From a virus: DNA of 23,048 nucleotides. The stretch covers positions 1 through 23,048 of IMG/VR virus record IMGVR_UViG_3300024259_000158; one strand, 5' to 3'. Below are positions 1 to 6,660 of the stretch, piece by piece. The notes below the pieces were generated by a model that did not search any database, was not told the origin of the DNA, and saw only the letters and a list, made by a program, of their open reading frames with translations. Within the stretch, counting starts at the first letter, position 1. Each line of letters opens with the position of its first letter. The translations under genes and the position numbers were made by a program.

Positions 1-8
1 CGCTTCAT
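1..8 (-). CDS. Possible start of a further minus-strand gene (cut by window edge)
   Basis: An ATG at 8-6 overlaps the TGA stop (7-5) of the preceding minus-strand gene as ATGA, the usual translational-coupling arrangement in this packed gene set. GGAGAG lies a few bases upstream, at the end of the preceding gene, and could serve as ribosome binding site. Only two codons are inside the window, so nothing can be said about the product. Confidence 0.3.
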
Positions 9-181
9 TGCTTCTCTCCCATGATGCTTGGTTTAAAAGTAAGTACCGGTTTACATATAATGCCTTGCGGTGCTCCAGTCTCACATGTCATGCGACCTAC
101 GACATAGCCGCTAATTGTCAGTGCGCCGACCAGCGATAGTAAAAAGGTTATAATGTATACCGTCAGGATTATTGTTTTCAT
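5..181 (-). CDS. Small single-span membrane protein, 58 aa
   Basis: This short minus-strand gene starts at ATG 181-179 behind AGGGG and ends at TGA 7-5. The product has a short basic start (MKT) followed by a hydrophobic segment at about residues 4-25 (ILTVYIITFLLSLVGALTI), then a soluble tail of about 30 residues with two cysteines (CETGAPQGIIC). This is one membrane span with N-in topology, or an uncleaved signal anchor. No lipobox is visible. It follows the 39-aa gene with an 8-nt gap and overlaps the next ATG by four bases, so it belongs to the same transcription unit. Small phage membrane proteins of this type include lysis accessory and host-takeover proteins. The family is not recognised and no function is assigned. 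Confidence 0.6.
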   Translation of the reverse strand: MKTIILTVYIITFLLSLVGALTISGYVVGRMTCETGAPQGIICKPVLTFKPSIMGEKQ

Positions 182-189
182 GACTACCC

Positions 190-309
190 CTATTTGTATC
201 TAGTTGTGGTTGTTACAACAATCCTGTCTCTGATACAACAGAATTTTGTGCGTTTCAGCCTTGTTTTAAGACAAAGCCACTCTTTAAACATCTTCATCCT
301 CTTGAGCAT
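190..309 (-). CDS. Small basic protein, 39 aa
   Basis: ATG at 309-307 is preceded by a near-perfect Shine-Dalgarno site (GGAGG, seven bases upstream) and the frame ends at TAG 192-190. The product is rich in Lys and Arg (MLKRMKMFKEW..., KTRLKRTK) with three Cys and a threonine run near the end. The gene fills the gap between its two neighbours almost exactly, which with the ribosome site is the main argument that it is translated. No domain is recognised. A small positively charged phage protein might bind nucleic acid or a host protein, but nothing in the sequence decides this. Confidence 0.5.
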   Translation of the reverse strand: MLKRMKMFKEWLCLKTRLKRTKFCCIRDRIVVTTTTRYK

Positions 310-323
310 ATTGAATCCTCCGA

Positions 324-806
324 TCATAAGTCCCCGCATGATAAAGCCCTGTCAATCCGACTTGGTACAAATGCCTCTTTGATCTTCCCAATACCAATTA
401 GCAGGTTGATATATTCCTCTGGCAATTCTGCTGTTATGTAATCGTGGATCGAAAATTTAACCCCATCAAGCTCATGAGTGGCTTCGTATCTATATACTGC
501 CACTTCAGTGTCTTGCATATCGTTGATAAGATGCCCAATCTTATCAAAGCTGACTCTGTATGGTATATATGGAGTGAGGATTCTGAGAACGGGTTTACCT
601 TTTTCAAATTTAATATCAACACCTTCCCATGCTATAACGCTACGTCTTGAAATGCAGCCGTCCATAGCATAGATAAAATCAATGTACATCTGATTCATCA
701 TTGACATGCCTTCAACGGAACAGGCAACCTTTCTTGCTTTTTTAAGCCATTCAAGTTCAGACTTGAGCTTATCCTCACGCTTTGTGAAGTTATTCATCTT
801 CGCCAC
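324..806 (-). CDS. Hypothetical phage protein, about 160 aa
   Basis: The family is not recognised. The product has a charged helical start (residues 4-30, rich in Lys and Glu), a middle part with alternating beta-like segments (VDIKFEKGKPVLRILTPYIPYRVSF) and a helical end. No signal peptide or membrane span is visible. Two starts are possible: GTG at 806 with GAAGG upstream, or ATG at 797 with GGTGG upstream; both overlap the end of the upstream gene (stop at 790). The overlap indicates translational coupling with that gene. It is followed after 14 nt by the 39-aa gene, so the four genes 1179 to 5 look like one operon. The function is unknown. Confidence 0.75.
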   Translation of the reverse strand: MAKMNNFTKREDKLKSELEWLKKARKVACSVEGMSMMNQMYIDFIYAMDGCISRRSVIAWEGVDIKFEKGKPVLRILTPYIPYRVSFDKIGHLINDMQDTEVAVYRYEATHELDGVKFSIHDYITAELPEEYINLLIGIGKIKEAFVPSRIDRALSCGDL

Positions 807-1179
807 CCAGCACCTTCAGCCCTTGCACGATATGAAGAGCCAATGTTGTGAAATCCTCTGCCTGCTGCTTGTCGTCAGAGCAAAGGATTGCTTGAAAGGT
901 ATCACAGCCAGAACAGCTTCCATAGCTCACCCTAACAAACCAGTAATCGTTTGGCTGATAGCCAGCTTCCGCGATTACATATAGCAGTGTGCCCTGGTAA
1001 TTACCATCATCAATTGTATGGATTCTGTTGGGATCTGGTAGCCCGTATTCACTACTAGGATTGATTGCAGTAATAACATGTCTAACAAGATCCTCATAGC
1101 CTCCTGGTGGCGCTTGTTCAAAGGCAGCCTTTATTTGGGGCTTTGCCTCCATGAAACGGTTGACAAATTCCTTAATCAT
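790..1179 (-). CDS. Conserved-looking phage protein with YGSCSGCDT motif, 129 aa
   Basis: ATG at 1179 follows AAGGAG (AATAAGGAGTAACAGAAATG), a strong ribosome site. The product carries the striking run DDGNYQGTLLYVIAE (about residues 57-71) and then YGSCSGCDTFQAI (about 87-99), followed by a helix. I associate this pair of motifs with a family of small phage proteins of unknown function found near early genes; that is recollection, not a search. The two closely spaced cysteines (CSGC) could bind metal or form a disulphide. No signal peptide or membrane span is seen. It overlaps the next gene by 17 nt, so the two are probably co-translated. Confidence 0.8.
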   Translation of the reverse strand: MIKEFVNRFMEAKPQIKAAFEQAPPGGYEDLVRHVITAINPSSEYGLPDPNRIHTIDDGNYQGTLLYVIAEAGYQPNDYWFVRVSYGSCSGCDTFQAILCSDDKQQAEDFTTLALHIVQGLKVLGGEDE

Positions 1180-1260
1180 TTCTGTTACTCCTTATTTTGA
1201 GATTGAAATTGAGCAGTTTATTTTACTTGCCTTGGTTGCTCAGGGCAAAATGATTCTGCT

Positions 1261-1512
1261 TTACAGGCTTGGCATTGTTCTCTTGCCTAGTAATTCAGCG
1301 ATTTGACTGTTGAGAGCCTCAAATTGATGCTTCCGTTGATCCTTAATGGCCGGATAGAACATCACACGGATTGCTTCTGACTTTGCACGCTCATTTGCAA
1401 TCACTCTCATGGCCTGCTTTTTCAGCATATTTTTTGCTCCTTCCATTGAGATGTTACAGCAGGATCTTAATTCTGCTATTGTACGGGCCAATGGATCTGT
1501 CTTCTTTATCAT
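1261..1512 (-). CDS. Hypothetical small helical protein, 83 aa
   Basis: ATG at 1512 is preceded by GAGGAG with eight bases spacing. The product is basic and almost wholly helical in appearance, with two cysteines at residues 18-19, a methionine- and lysine-rich middle (MLKKQAMRVIANERAKSE) and a C-terminal helix. It is the first gene of the minus-strand set, separated from the next by about 80 nt, and is transcribed away from the repeat-rich control region 1513-1926. A small early phage regulator would fit the position. No helix-turn-helix can be claimed with confidence and the family is not recognised. Confidence 0.65.
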   Translation of the reverse strand: MIKKTDPLARTIAELRSCCNISMEGAKNMLKKQAMRVIANERAKSEAIRVMFYPAIKDQRKHQFEALNSQIAELLGKRTMPSL

Positions 1513-1926
1513 CTTTTCAACTCCTCAAAAGTTTATGGGTTTATGTGTTCGTCACCGCTTTTTTACCCTAAAACATAGCGGGAACGAGGTAGATATTACC
1601 CTAAAATAGAGAAAAAGATAATTAAAATTTTCAATCCAGCTATAGAGAATTTCTATATTAGCTCCTGCCGATATAGGTTTATTACTCCTATATAATAGGG
1701 GTAAGATAAAAGCGCCTAGGGATCGATAGAGACGGCCTAGGAAGCCGGGACGCTCTATAAAACTAAAAAATAGAGGAGCTTATAAGGGTAGGATTATAAA
1801 GAGCTTATAAGAGCTTATAGGAATTTATTAGCTATATCTAACGGCTTATAGTATAGTACGCCTCTTAATAGATACCGTTCTATTAGGAGTATTACAATTT
1901 TCATCAAGAAAAAGGAGATTGCACAA
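1513..1926. promoter_or_regulatory. Divergent control region with several short repeats
   Basis: This 414-bp spacer separates the minus-strand genes from the plus-strand replication block and has no convincing gene. It holds two TTACCCTAAAA copies (1563-1573, 1596-1606), two palindromic CCTAGG sites exactly 21 bp apart (1715-1720, 1736-1741) and an array of GAGCTTATAAG-like units (1776-1786, 1801-1811, 1811-1820, and GGCTTATAG at 1843-1851). Many short CTATA/TATAG palindromes are also present. A weak sigma-70-like pair, TTTATT (1824-1829) and TATAGT (1847-1852) with 17-bp spacing, points to the rightward gene. Operators and divergent promoters are the natural reading; a replication origin is an alternative. 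Confidence 0.5.
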
Positions 1927-2424
1927 TTGTCAGGTAACAAACAATCAATAGATGCTATGAGCATCAAGAACAAAGGAACTGCTGTTGCTTTTATACCTAT
2001 AGAAAGCAGGATCACCCGAATATCGGTGGATGAATATGAAAAGCTAAAGAAAGTGGGCTTGGCATTCCATTCTGGTCATCCCGTGACCCGATTATTCAGG
2101 GCAATAGAGTCAAATTACAGTGATAATTTTAAAGATCAGCTTGATTCTGAGGTTTCATGCTATCTGCCATTAGTGGATAGGGCTGAGAAACTAAAAATGC
2201 CAGCATTTTGGGCTTTACAAGGCTATAACCTCGCCGTGTCGGTGACTTATGCCATGAAGGCAGAGGAAAGGGACAAGGAAGCCTGTGGTAGATTAGCCGA
2301 ATTTGCTAGAAAATCGCTGTTACTGGCATCAAGAGGTGAGATATTGCCTACATTAAAGGCAACATGGCAGACAAGGAGGCTAGTTGATGGATTAGCTGAT
2401 TACAATTTACAATGGAGGGGTTGA
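1927..2424 (+). CDS. Hypothetical protein, 165 aa, TTG start
   Basis: The start is chosen as TTG at 1927 because AAGGAG (1912-1917) lies nine bases upstream; the first in-frame ATG (1957) has no such site. The product has a short Gly/Lys/Ser-rich start, a segment AVAFIPIESRITRISVDEYEKLKKVG, then a long helical part with a conserved-looking core (MPAFWALQGYNLAVSVTYAMKAEERDK). No catalytic motif, signal or membrane span is evident. It is the first gene of the replication block, and its stop is directly followed by the primase-helicase gene, whose ribosome site (GGAGGGG) lies inside its last codons. A replication accessory role is inferred from position only. Confidence 0.75.
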   Translation: MSGNKQSIDAMSIKNKGTAVAFIPIESRITRISVDEYEKLKKVGLAFHSGHPVTRLFRAIESNYSDNFKDQLDSEVSCYLPLVDRAEKLKMPAFWALQGYNLAVSVTYAMKAEERDKEACGRLAEFARKSLLLASRGEILPTLKATWQTRRLVDGLADYNLQWRG

Positions 2425-2427
2425 TTG

Positions 2428-4755
2428 ATGGCTGATGCTATTGAATTACAGACAGAAGGGCTACATTTTACACCAATCAGAGGCAAGGATGCTAGATATA
2501 AAGGATGGCCAACTGCAAGGCTATCATCACAGAGCGCTATAGATGAGGCAGCAAACAGTGGTGGGTATTATACTGGAATAGGTCTGGTTCACAAAACAAG
2601 TGGTACATGCTGCCTGGATATTGATGACATAGAGGCAGCAAGCATCTGGTTCCGTGACAAATATGACATTCCCGATCTTATGATGCATCTTGATGGTCAT
2701 TTTGAGGTGTTATCACCGAACGCTATGTCAGGGAAGTTTATGTTCAAGCTTCCACCTAGCATTGCAAGCAGTGCTATGCTACAAAAGTTTGTAATAACCG
2801 AATGTAAGCTGGAGTTTAGGACTGGGAGTCATCAGGATGCATGGCCAGGGAGTTTACACCCAATAAGCGGTTGGACAAGCAAGCAGAAGGGAGAAATTGA
2901 GGCGGATGGGGAATATTCCCATAGAGGAAGTGAATCATTGCTCGATTTGCCGCTTGAATTACTTAAAATCTGGCTTGAAAATCAGTCACCTATAGTTGCA
3001 AGAAAGGATGGCAAGGTTATCCGTGTTAATGGTCAGTCTATTGATAACATTGTAGAGGGCATAACATCTGGAAAGCTGATTCATCCGAATATGGTTGATT
3101 ATTCATACGGTCAGATCCGTGATGGTATAGCACCAGGGATTGTAAAGGCTACACTGAAGGGATTGCTACAGGCATGCAAGGGTACTGTTGATGAGATCAG
3201 ATGGCAGGCGCGATACGATGGCATTGAACAGACTGTAGATGGTGCTATTGCCCGTATTGAGAGTGAGAACAAGGAGAATGAGGCTGAGAACAATGCAAAG
3301 AAGATAACCGATGATGATATTGAGAATCATGTCAAACAGGATGGAAGAAACAAGAGAAATATACCTTGGCCACCTGGACGCATGGGAGAGTTAGCAACAG
3401 CTGCGCTTGATTATCAAAGATATCAGTACCCAGAACTGGCTGTCGTGAGTGCTGTTGGGCTGATAGCAGGTATATGTGGAAGGAAGTTTGATGTGAGTCA
3501 TCCAGCAACGGGGCTGAATGTGTATTTGACCGTGTTAGGGCCAACTGGAATAGGTAAGGGGTCAGTTGAGAAGTTTATCAATCAGGTATTATTCAATCAG
3601 TCTGGCCTTGGTAAGGTAATCAGCTTTGTTGGGCATAACGACTTTACATCTGGTACAATGCTACTGAAATCGCTTGAGAATGCCAAATGTCAGGTGAGTA
3701 TTACCGATGAGGCAGGACAGAGTCTGAGTAGCAAGAGCGGCGATCCGCAAAAGAAGACTGCTACACTGCTAGATCTGTATAGCAAATCTGGGAGCAATGA
3801 GCTGAGCATGAATCAGGCTCAACGTGACCGTGAGTTTACAACACAAAAGCTAAAAGGCGTCAGCTTCAGTTGGATTAACATCAGTACACCTGAGGTGTTC
3901 AAGAGAGAATTCCATAGTCAAGGTGCAGTAGCAAACGGCCTTGCTCCGAGAATGAGTATATATAGTATTGACGAGATAGTGCTGGTTGCAAACAGAAAGC
4001 CGCATCTAACTTTGTCCAGTGACCTGACTGACCGACTTGGGTATCTGATCACCGAGTGTAGTAAGATTCAGAGTGTAGATGACTTTAAGGCATGGCAACT
4101 TGAATTACACAAGGACATCGGCGGTGATCCGATGAATGATAGTGACGATGCATATGCGGCAACTGAAGCAGCTGTTCTTGAAAAACATTACCGTGAATGT
4201 ATGCGTGACCTGAGAGGCGATGATGTAAATAAGGCAGATATGCACAATCGGGCATACCTGAAGGTGCTAAAGTTTGCAGGCATTGCCACTGCATTGAATA
4301 AAACAAAATCAGACTCAAACCCACTGATAATTGGCAGAGCCGAATGGGAATGGGGCAAGGCAATGGTTGAGTATGAAATGGATAATATCAATAGCTTCTT
4401 TAGTGGCAGCTACTTCGGTGATGCACTAGTGGAAGGCATGGGTGTTGTTAGACATACTGTTTTCCGAATTCTGAGTGGCAGATGTGACATCAAAGATCCT
4501 CGTGGAAACGTGTCTCCCGAGCAACGGCGCCAGCGTATTGTTACAAAGTCTTCATTGTACAGGAGACTGAAGAATAATAACATATTAAAAGAACTGAATG
4601 ATGATCCGAAGTTTAAGTCAAAACCAAAGAGTGGGATTGATAAATGTGTTGAAGCAATGGCTGAAAATGGTGAGTTATTGGAGACAAATGATGCCAGTGT
4701 TCGTCAAGGGCAGAGGTGTTACCGTGTGATGGAGGGAATATTAGACGGATCTTAA
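2428..4755 (+). CDS. Primase-polymerase / DUF3987-type helicase
   Basis: This 775-aa replication protein should synthesise primers and unwind DNA. The N-terminal part (about residues 1-185) looks like the bifunctional DNA primase/polymerase domain: YTGIGLV (48-54), then an acidic catalytic strand CCLDIDD (61-67), then FRTGSHQDAWPGSLHP (130-145), matching the R...P.S.HP element of the fold. A charged helical linker follows. The C-terminal part (about 310-600) resembles DUF3987 helicase-like proteins: a GxMGELATAALDY entry helix, Walker A GPTGIGKGS (about 371-379) and a Walker B-like SITDEAG (424-430). ATG 2428 is chosen because GGAGGGG sits seven bases upstream. No DNA polymerase gene lies in the window, so elongation may rely on the host or on a gene outside. 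Confidence is high for the type, lower for exact domain limits. Confidence 0.9.
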   Translation: MADAIELQTEGLHFTPIRGKDARYKGWPTARLSSQSAIDEAANSGGYYTGIGLVHKTSGTCCLDIDDIEAASIWFRDKYDIPDLMMHLDGHFEVLSPNAMSGKFMFKLPPSIASSAMLQKFVITECKLEFRTGSHQDAWPGSLHPISGWTSKQKGEIEADGEYSHRGSESLLDLPLELLKIWLENQSPIVARKDGKVIRVNGQSIDNIVEGITSGKLIHPNMVDYSYGQIRDGIAPGIVKATLKGLLQACKGTVDEIRWQARYDGIEQTVDGAIARIESENKENEAENNAKKITDDDIENHVKQDGRNKRNIPWPPGRMGELATAALDYQRYQYPELAVVSAVGLIAGICGRKFDVSHPATGLNVYLTVLGPTGIGKGSVEKFINQVLFNQSGLGKVISFVGHNDFTSGTMLLKSLENAKCQVSITDEAGQSLSSKSGDPQKKTATLLDLYSKSGSNELSMNQAQRDREFTTQKLKGVSFSWINISTPEVFKREFHSQGAVANGLAPRMSIYSIDEIVLVANRKPHLTLSSDLTDRLGYLITECSKIQSVDDFKAWQLELHKDIGGDPMNDSDDAYAATEAAVLEKHYRECMRDLRGDDVNKADMHNRAYLKVLKFAGIATALNKTKSDSNPLIIGRAEWEWGKAMVEYEMDNINSFFSGSYFGDALVEGMGVVRHTVFRILSGRCDIKDPRGNVSPEQRRQRIVTKSSLYRRLKNNNILKELNDDPKFKSKPKSGIDKCVEAMAENGELLETNDASVRQGQRCYRVMEGILDGS

Positions 4756-5078
4756 ATAGCTTTTCAAAACCCCTTTTGCGCCCTCGGAATACCCCCAATT
4801 ACCCTCTAAAGAGGATTAGAAAGGTTATGTAAGAGGATGATTAGGAAAGGGTTTTTCGGAAAAAAAAATTTCGGGGGTACGAGGGTACGGGGGTACCGCG
4901 ACCGAGGGAGGGGGGTCGGGGGGCCGAACCCCGAAGAGCACGCGAATAAGAAAGCCTAATAGAATCAATAAGATATAATACACTCTCTAGGGTATTCTAA
5001 GGGTACTTTAAGGGCGCTCAGGGGCGCCAGAGGGTAAAGTCCTACCATTTACTAAGGAAACATAAAGAGAACAAAGCT
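4756..5078. other. Non-coding spacer after primase gene, with G-rich cluster
   Basis: No gene is supported in this 323-bp spacer. It starts AT/C-rich, holds a small CCTCT-AA-AGAGG palindrome (4803-4814), a long A run, then the G-rich cluster described separately, and ends with an imperfect GC hairpin GGCGC-TCAGG-GCGCC type element near 5011-5026. No clear Rho-independent terminator follows the primase gene. A replication origin or a structured control element is possible; the composition contrast with flanking AT-rich DNA is visible by eye. Confidence 0.5.
4873..4934 (+). repeat. G-rich cluster with three 8-bp GGGTAC repeats and a hairpin
   Basis: Five G tracts of three to six bases lie on the plus strand (4873-4877, 4883-4885, 4889-4893, 4906-4908, 4910-4915) plus another at 4918-4923, enough to form a G-quadruplex. 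The first three contain GGGTAC repeated at an exact 8-bp step (4875, 4883, 4891). The last G tract pairs with CCCCGA to make a hairpin (TCGGGG 4916-4921 with CCCCGA 4929-4934). It sits about 120 bp after the primase stop codon. Whether the structure forms in the cell is inference. Confidence 0.6.
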
Positions 5079-5447
5079 ATGAATGTCATATTATACCTGA
5101 ATTGGCCACCGTCAGTCAATAACTACTATACCCATACAAGGAATGGTGTATTTATCTCCTCCAAGGGGAAGAAGTACACCAGCACGGTAGCAGTAGATAT
5201 CCAAGAGCAGGTGGGTGCACTCAACATCAGTGAGGGTGTGCTCATGGAGGTGAAGATGTACCCACCGGATAGGCGCAAGCGTGACCTGGACAATCACATG
5301 AAGGCGCTGCAGGATAGCATAGTCAAGGCAGGACTGCTTGAGGATGACAGCCTGATCAATCAGTTATTCATCTATAGAGGTGAAGTAGTGAAAGGTGGGG
5401 TTGTAGTCGTAGAGATAACCGAATCGGGTCCGCTCGTATCCCGATAG
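5079..5447 (+). CDS. rusA: RusA-family Holliday junction resolvase
   Basis: This 122-aa protein matches the length and motif order of RusA resolvases (E. coli RusA is 120 aa), which cut four-way DNA junctions as dimers. Visible features are the N-terminal strand and PPSVNNYY loop (residues 10-17), the catalytic motif RDLDNHMKAL (68-77) with Asp69 and Asp71 and a following Lys75, and LEDDSLI (87-93) supplying the third acidic residue (Asp90). These correspond to Asp70, Asp72 and Asp91 of the E. coli enzyme, so all catalytic residues are present. The ribosome site is weak (AGAG about ten bases upstream). It stands alone between two non-coding spacers after the primase gene. In phages this enzyme resolves recombination and replication branches before packaging. 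Confidence 0.95.
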   Translation: MNVILYLNWPPSVNNYYTHTRNGVFISSKGKKYTSTVAVDIQEQVGALNISEGVLMEVKMYPPDRRKRDLDNHMKALQDSIVKAGLLEDDSLINQLFIYRGEVVKGGVVVVEITESGPLVSR

Positions 5448-5577
5448 CCTCGGTACTAACGGCTCTATACGGCTCTCTGAGCGGCTTATATATAATATTC
5501 GACTACGAGGTAGGGGTATACTATAGGAGCGCTCAGAACGCTTTATATACTTTCTATAATTTATAGAAAGTAAAAAA
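5448..5577. other. AT-rich spacer between resolvase gene and minus-strand terminator
   Basis: No gene is seen. The stretch carries repeated GGCTCT/GGCTTATA words, the motif TATAGGAGCGC (5522-5532) that recurs at 6358-6368, and a perfect AT-rich palindrome at 5550-5570. No poly-T terminator follows the resolvase gene on the plus strand before the palindrome. Confidence 0.4.
5550..5570. repeat. Perfect 21-nt palindrome (10-bp arms, 1-nt centre)
   Basis: CTTTCTATAA (5550-5559) is followed by a single T and by its exact reverse complement (5561-5570). It lies just downstream, in the minus-strand sense, of the terminator at 5578-5602. A near copy of its core (TTTCTATAAT...TATAGA) occurs at 18510-18531 after the capsid gene. 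The two positions next to terminators suggest a shared role in transcription ending, RNA processing or protein binding. Confidence 0.6.
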
Positions 5578-5602
5578 GCCGCTGTCCATTACAGACAGCG
5601 GC
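5578..5602 (-). terminator. Rho-independent terminator for minus-strand small genes
   Basis: GCCGCTGTC (5578-5586) and GACAGCGGC (5594-5602) form a perfect 9-bp GC-rich stem with a 7-base loop. In the minus-strand sense the stem is followed at once by six T residues, the classical intrinsic terminator. In the plus-strand sense it is followed by CATTTT, so it may also stop transcripts coming from the resolvase gene. It lies about 65 nt beyond the stop of the small minus-strand gene at 5667-5837. Confidence 0.85.
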
Positions 5603-5666
5603 CATTTTCAGGTGATCTCCAATTTTAGCGTCAACGAGTCTCACCACACTGACGTAACACACATAC

Positions 5667-5837
5667 TCAGTAAGTACAACTCCAGTCCCACTCCATCCAC
5701 ATACTGTTGTCCTTGCTGCTCGTTAGCAGCACATATACTATTCTACGGTTTGGGTGGTAGATGCCACGCCACAGTTTCATATCGACACTAGGATAATCCA
5801 TAACATTCTCCATTATTGAAATACTTGCCTGTCTCAT
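5667..5837 (-). CDS. Small aromatic-rich protein, up to 56 aa
   Basis: An open minus-strand frame starts at ATG 5837 (or ATG 5813, giving 48 aa) and ends at TGA 5667-5669. The product is rich in Trp and Tyr (LWRGIYHPNRRIVYVLL..., MWMEWDWSCTY), which is unlike random translation of AT-rich spacer DNA. It lies in the same direction as the 5894-6193 gene and just before a strong minus-strand terminator, which supports transcription through it. The ribosome site is weak (GGG about seven bases before the first ATG). No family is recognised. Confidence 0.45.
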   Translation of the reverse strand: MRQASISIMENVMDYPSVDMKLWRGIYHPNRRIVYVLLTSSKDNSMWMEWDWSCTY

Positions 5838-5864
5838 CAGTACCCAAGCGGCAATTTTGGGTAG

Positions 5865-5888
5865 ACAGGTGACCCAAAGGCCACCTGT
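5865..5888. other. Hairpin between two small minus-strand genes
   Basis: ACAGGTG (5865-5871) pairs with CACCTGT (5882-5888), with one mismatch and two further C-G pairs towards the loop. It begins a few bases after the stop codon of the 5894-6193 gene. There is no T run on the minus side, so it looks more like an RNA stability or attenuation element than an intrinsic terminator. Confidence 0.45.
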
Positions 5889-5893
5889 TTCAA

Positions 5894-6193
5894 CTATTCG
5901 CTATATGATTCGTGTAACTTGTTTGCAAATAACCAGATGCGCTTCATGTGAGATACATTTGGCTTTGCACCTGTGTCTATTATACCCTCAATGAAATTGT
6001 TGAATTCATCCTCACTACGCGTGAACTCTATGTACTCCAAAAAATCATTAAAATAACCACCAGCTGTTATCGCGCCATTCTCTTCACGGTACTCCTTCCA
6101 CGCAACCTCAGCTCCTTTCAGACCTGCAAAATCAGCATCCGTTGAGTGGTTGATGATATAACTTGTGATAAAATCACTTTTACTCATAGACAT
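5894..6193 (-). CDS. Hypothetical small protein, 99 aa
   Basis: ATG at 6193-6191 is chosen because GGAG lies seven bases upstream; a longer frame from a TTG at 6253 lacks that support. The product (MSMSKSDFITSYIINHS...) is acidic and helical, with a tryptophan-containing segment (GAEVAWKEYREENG) and a basic patch near the end (SHMKRIWLFANKLHE). No membrane span or catalytic motif is visible. It is transcribed leftwards from the 6194-6932 control region and is followed by a hairpin, a second small gene and a strong terminator, a complete two-gene unit. The function is unknown; an early host-takeover protein would fit the layout. Confidence 0.7.
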   Translation of the reverse strand: MSMSKSDFITSYIINHSTDADFAGLKGAEVAWKEYREENGAITAGGYFNDFLEYIEFTRSEDEFNNFIEGIIDTGAKPNVSHMKRIWLFANKLHESYSE

Positions 6194-6252
6194 AATGTTA
6201 CTCCATTTGGTTTGAGATAAATAGTAAAACGGTTTTCGTTCAACTAACAACA

Positions 6253-6281
6253 ATAATATACCTCTATCTTATAAAAGTAAA
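6253..6281 (-). promoter_or_regulatory. Candidate sigma-70-type promoter, leftward
   Basis: Reading the minus strand, TTTACT (6281-6276) and TATTAT (6258-6253) are separated by exactly 17 bp, about 60 bp before the ATG at 6193. The rightward promoter candidate at 6851-6879 has the same TTTACT box and the same spacing, which raises confidence slightly. AT-rich DNA gives such matches by chance. Confidence 0.35.
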
Positions 6282-6424
6282 GCTTTTAATTCAGTATTCA
6301 GAACTAAGGTTATCTATGCGGGTATTATATAAATTTATGCTGTTATTCTCTATCGTATATAGGAGCGCGCACGCGCGTATACTACAGTTTATCCATAAAG
6401 TCTAATAGATATATTCAATACGGT

Positions 6425-6454
6425 TATAAGTATAACTATAACTATAACTATAAC
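6425..6454 (+). repeat. Tandem hexamer TATAAC, five units
   Basis: TATAAG (6425-6430) is followed by four perfect copies of TATAAC (6431-6454). The array gives easily melted DNA. It is too short and uninterrupted to be a CRISPR array. Confidence 0.8.
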
Positions 6455-6482
6455 ATAGACAAAATCTATACGGATATAAAGA

Positions 6483-6580
6483 CTGGTTATAATAGCTGGA
6501 TCTATAAGTGTATAAGGCCTGTTTATATAAGCAAGTGCTTAATAAACCTGGTTTATGAGGGTATAAAGCTGGTTTATGAC
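6483..6580 (+). repeat. Iteron-like CTGGTTTAT repeats, four units
   Basis: Similar units start at 6483 (CTGGTTATAATAG), 6519 (CTGTTTATATAAG), 6548 (CTGGTTTATGAGG) and 6569 (CTGGTTTATGACA). Steps are 36, 29 and 21 bp. The last two share CTGGTTTATGA exactly. Regulatory protein sites or replication iterons are both possible. Confidence 0.45.
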
Positions 6581-6660
6581 AAGGCAACAAGCGGGTTCAA
6601 TGACGCCTACACCCCCTTATTGCGCTATTATAATTATTACTAAGCTACTCGAATTTTTGC

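Noticed and set aside
6425-6454. Possible CRISPR-type array
   Set aside because: Hexamers are directly adjacent with no spacers and there are no cas genes.
6590-6612. GGTTCAAT resembling a tRNA T-loop
   Set aside because: Flanking arms do not pair and no anticodon or acceptor stem can be built around it.
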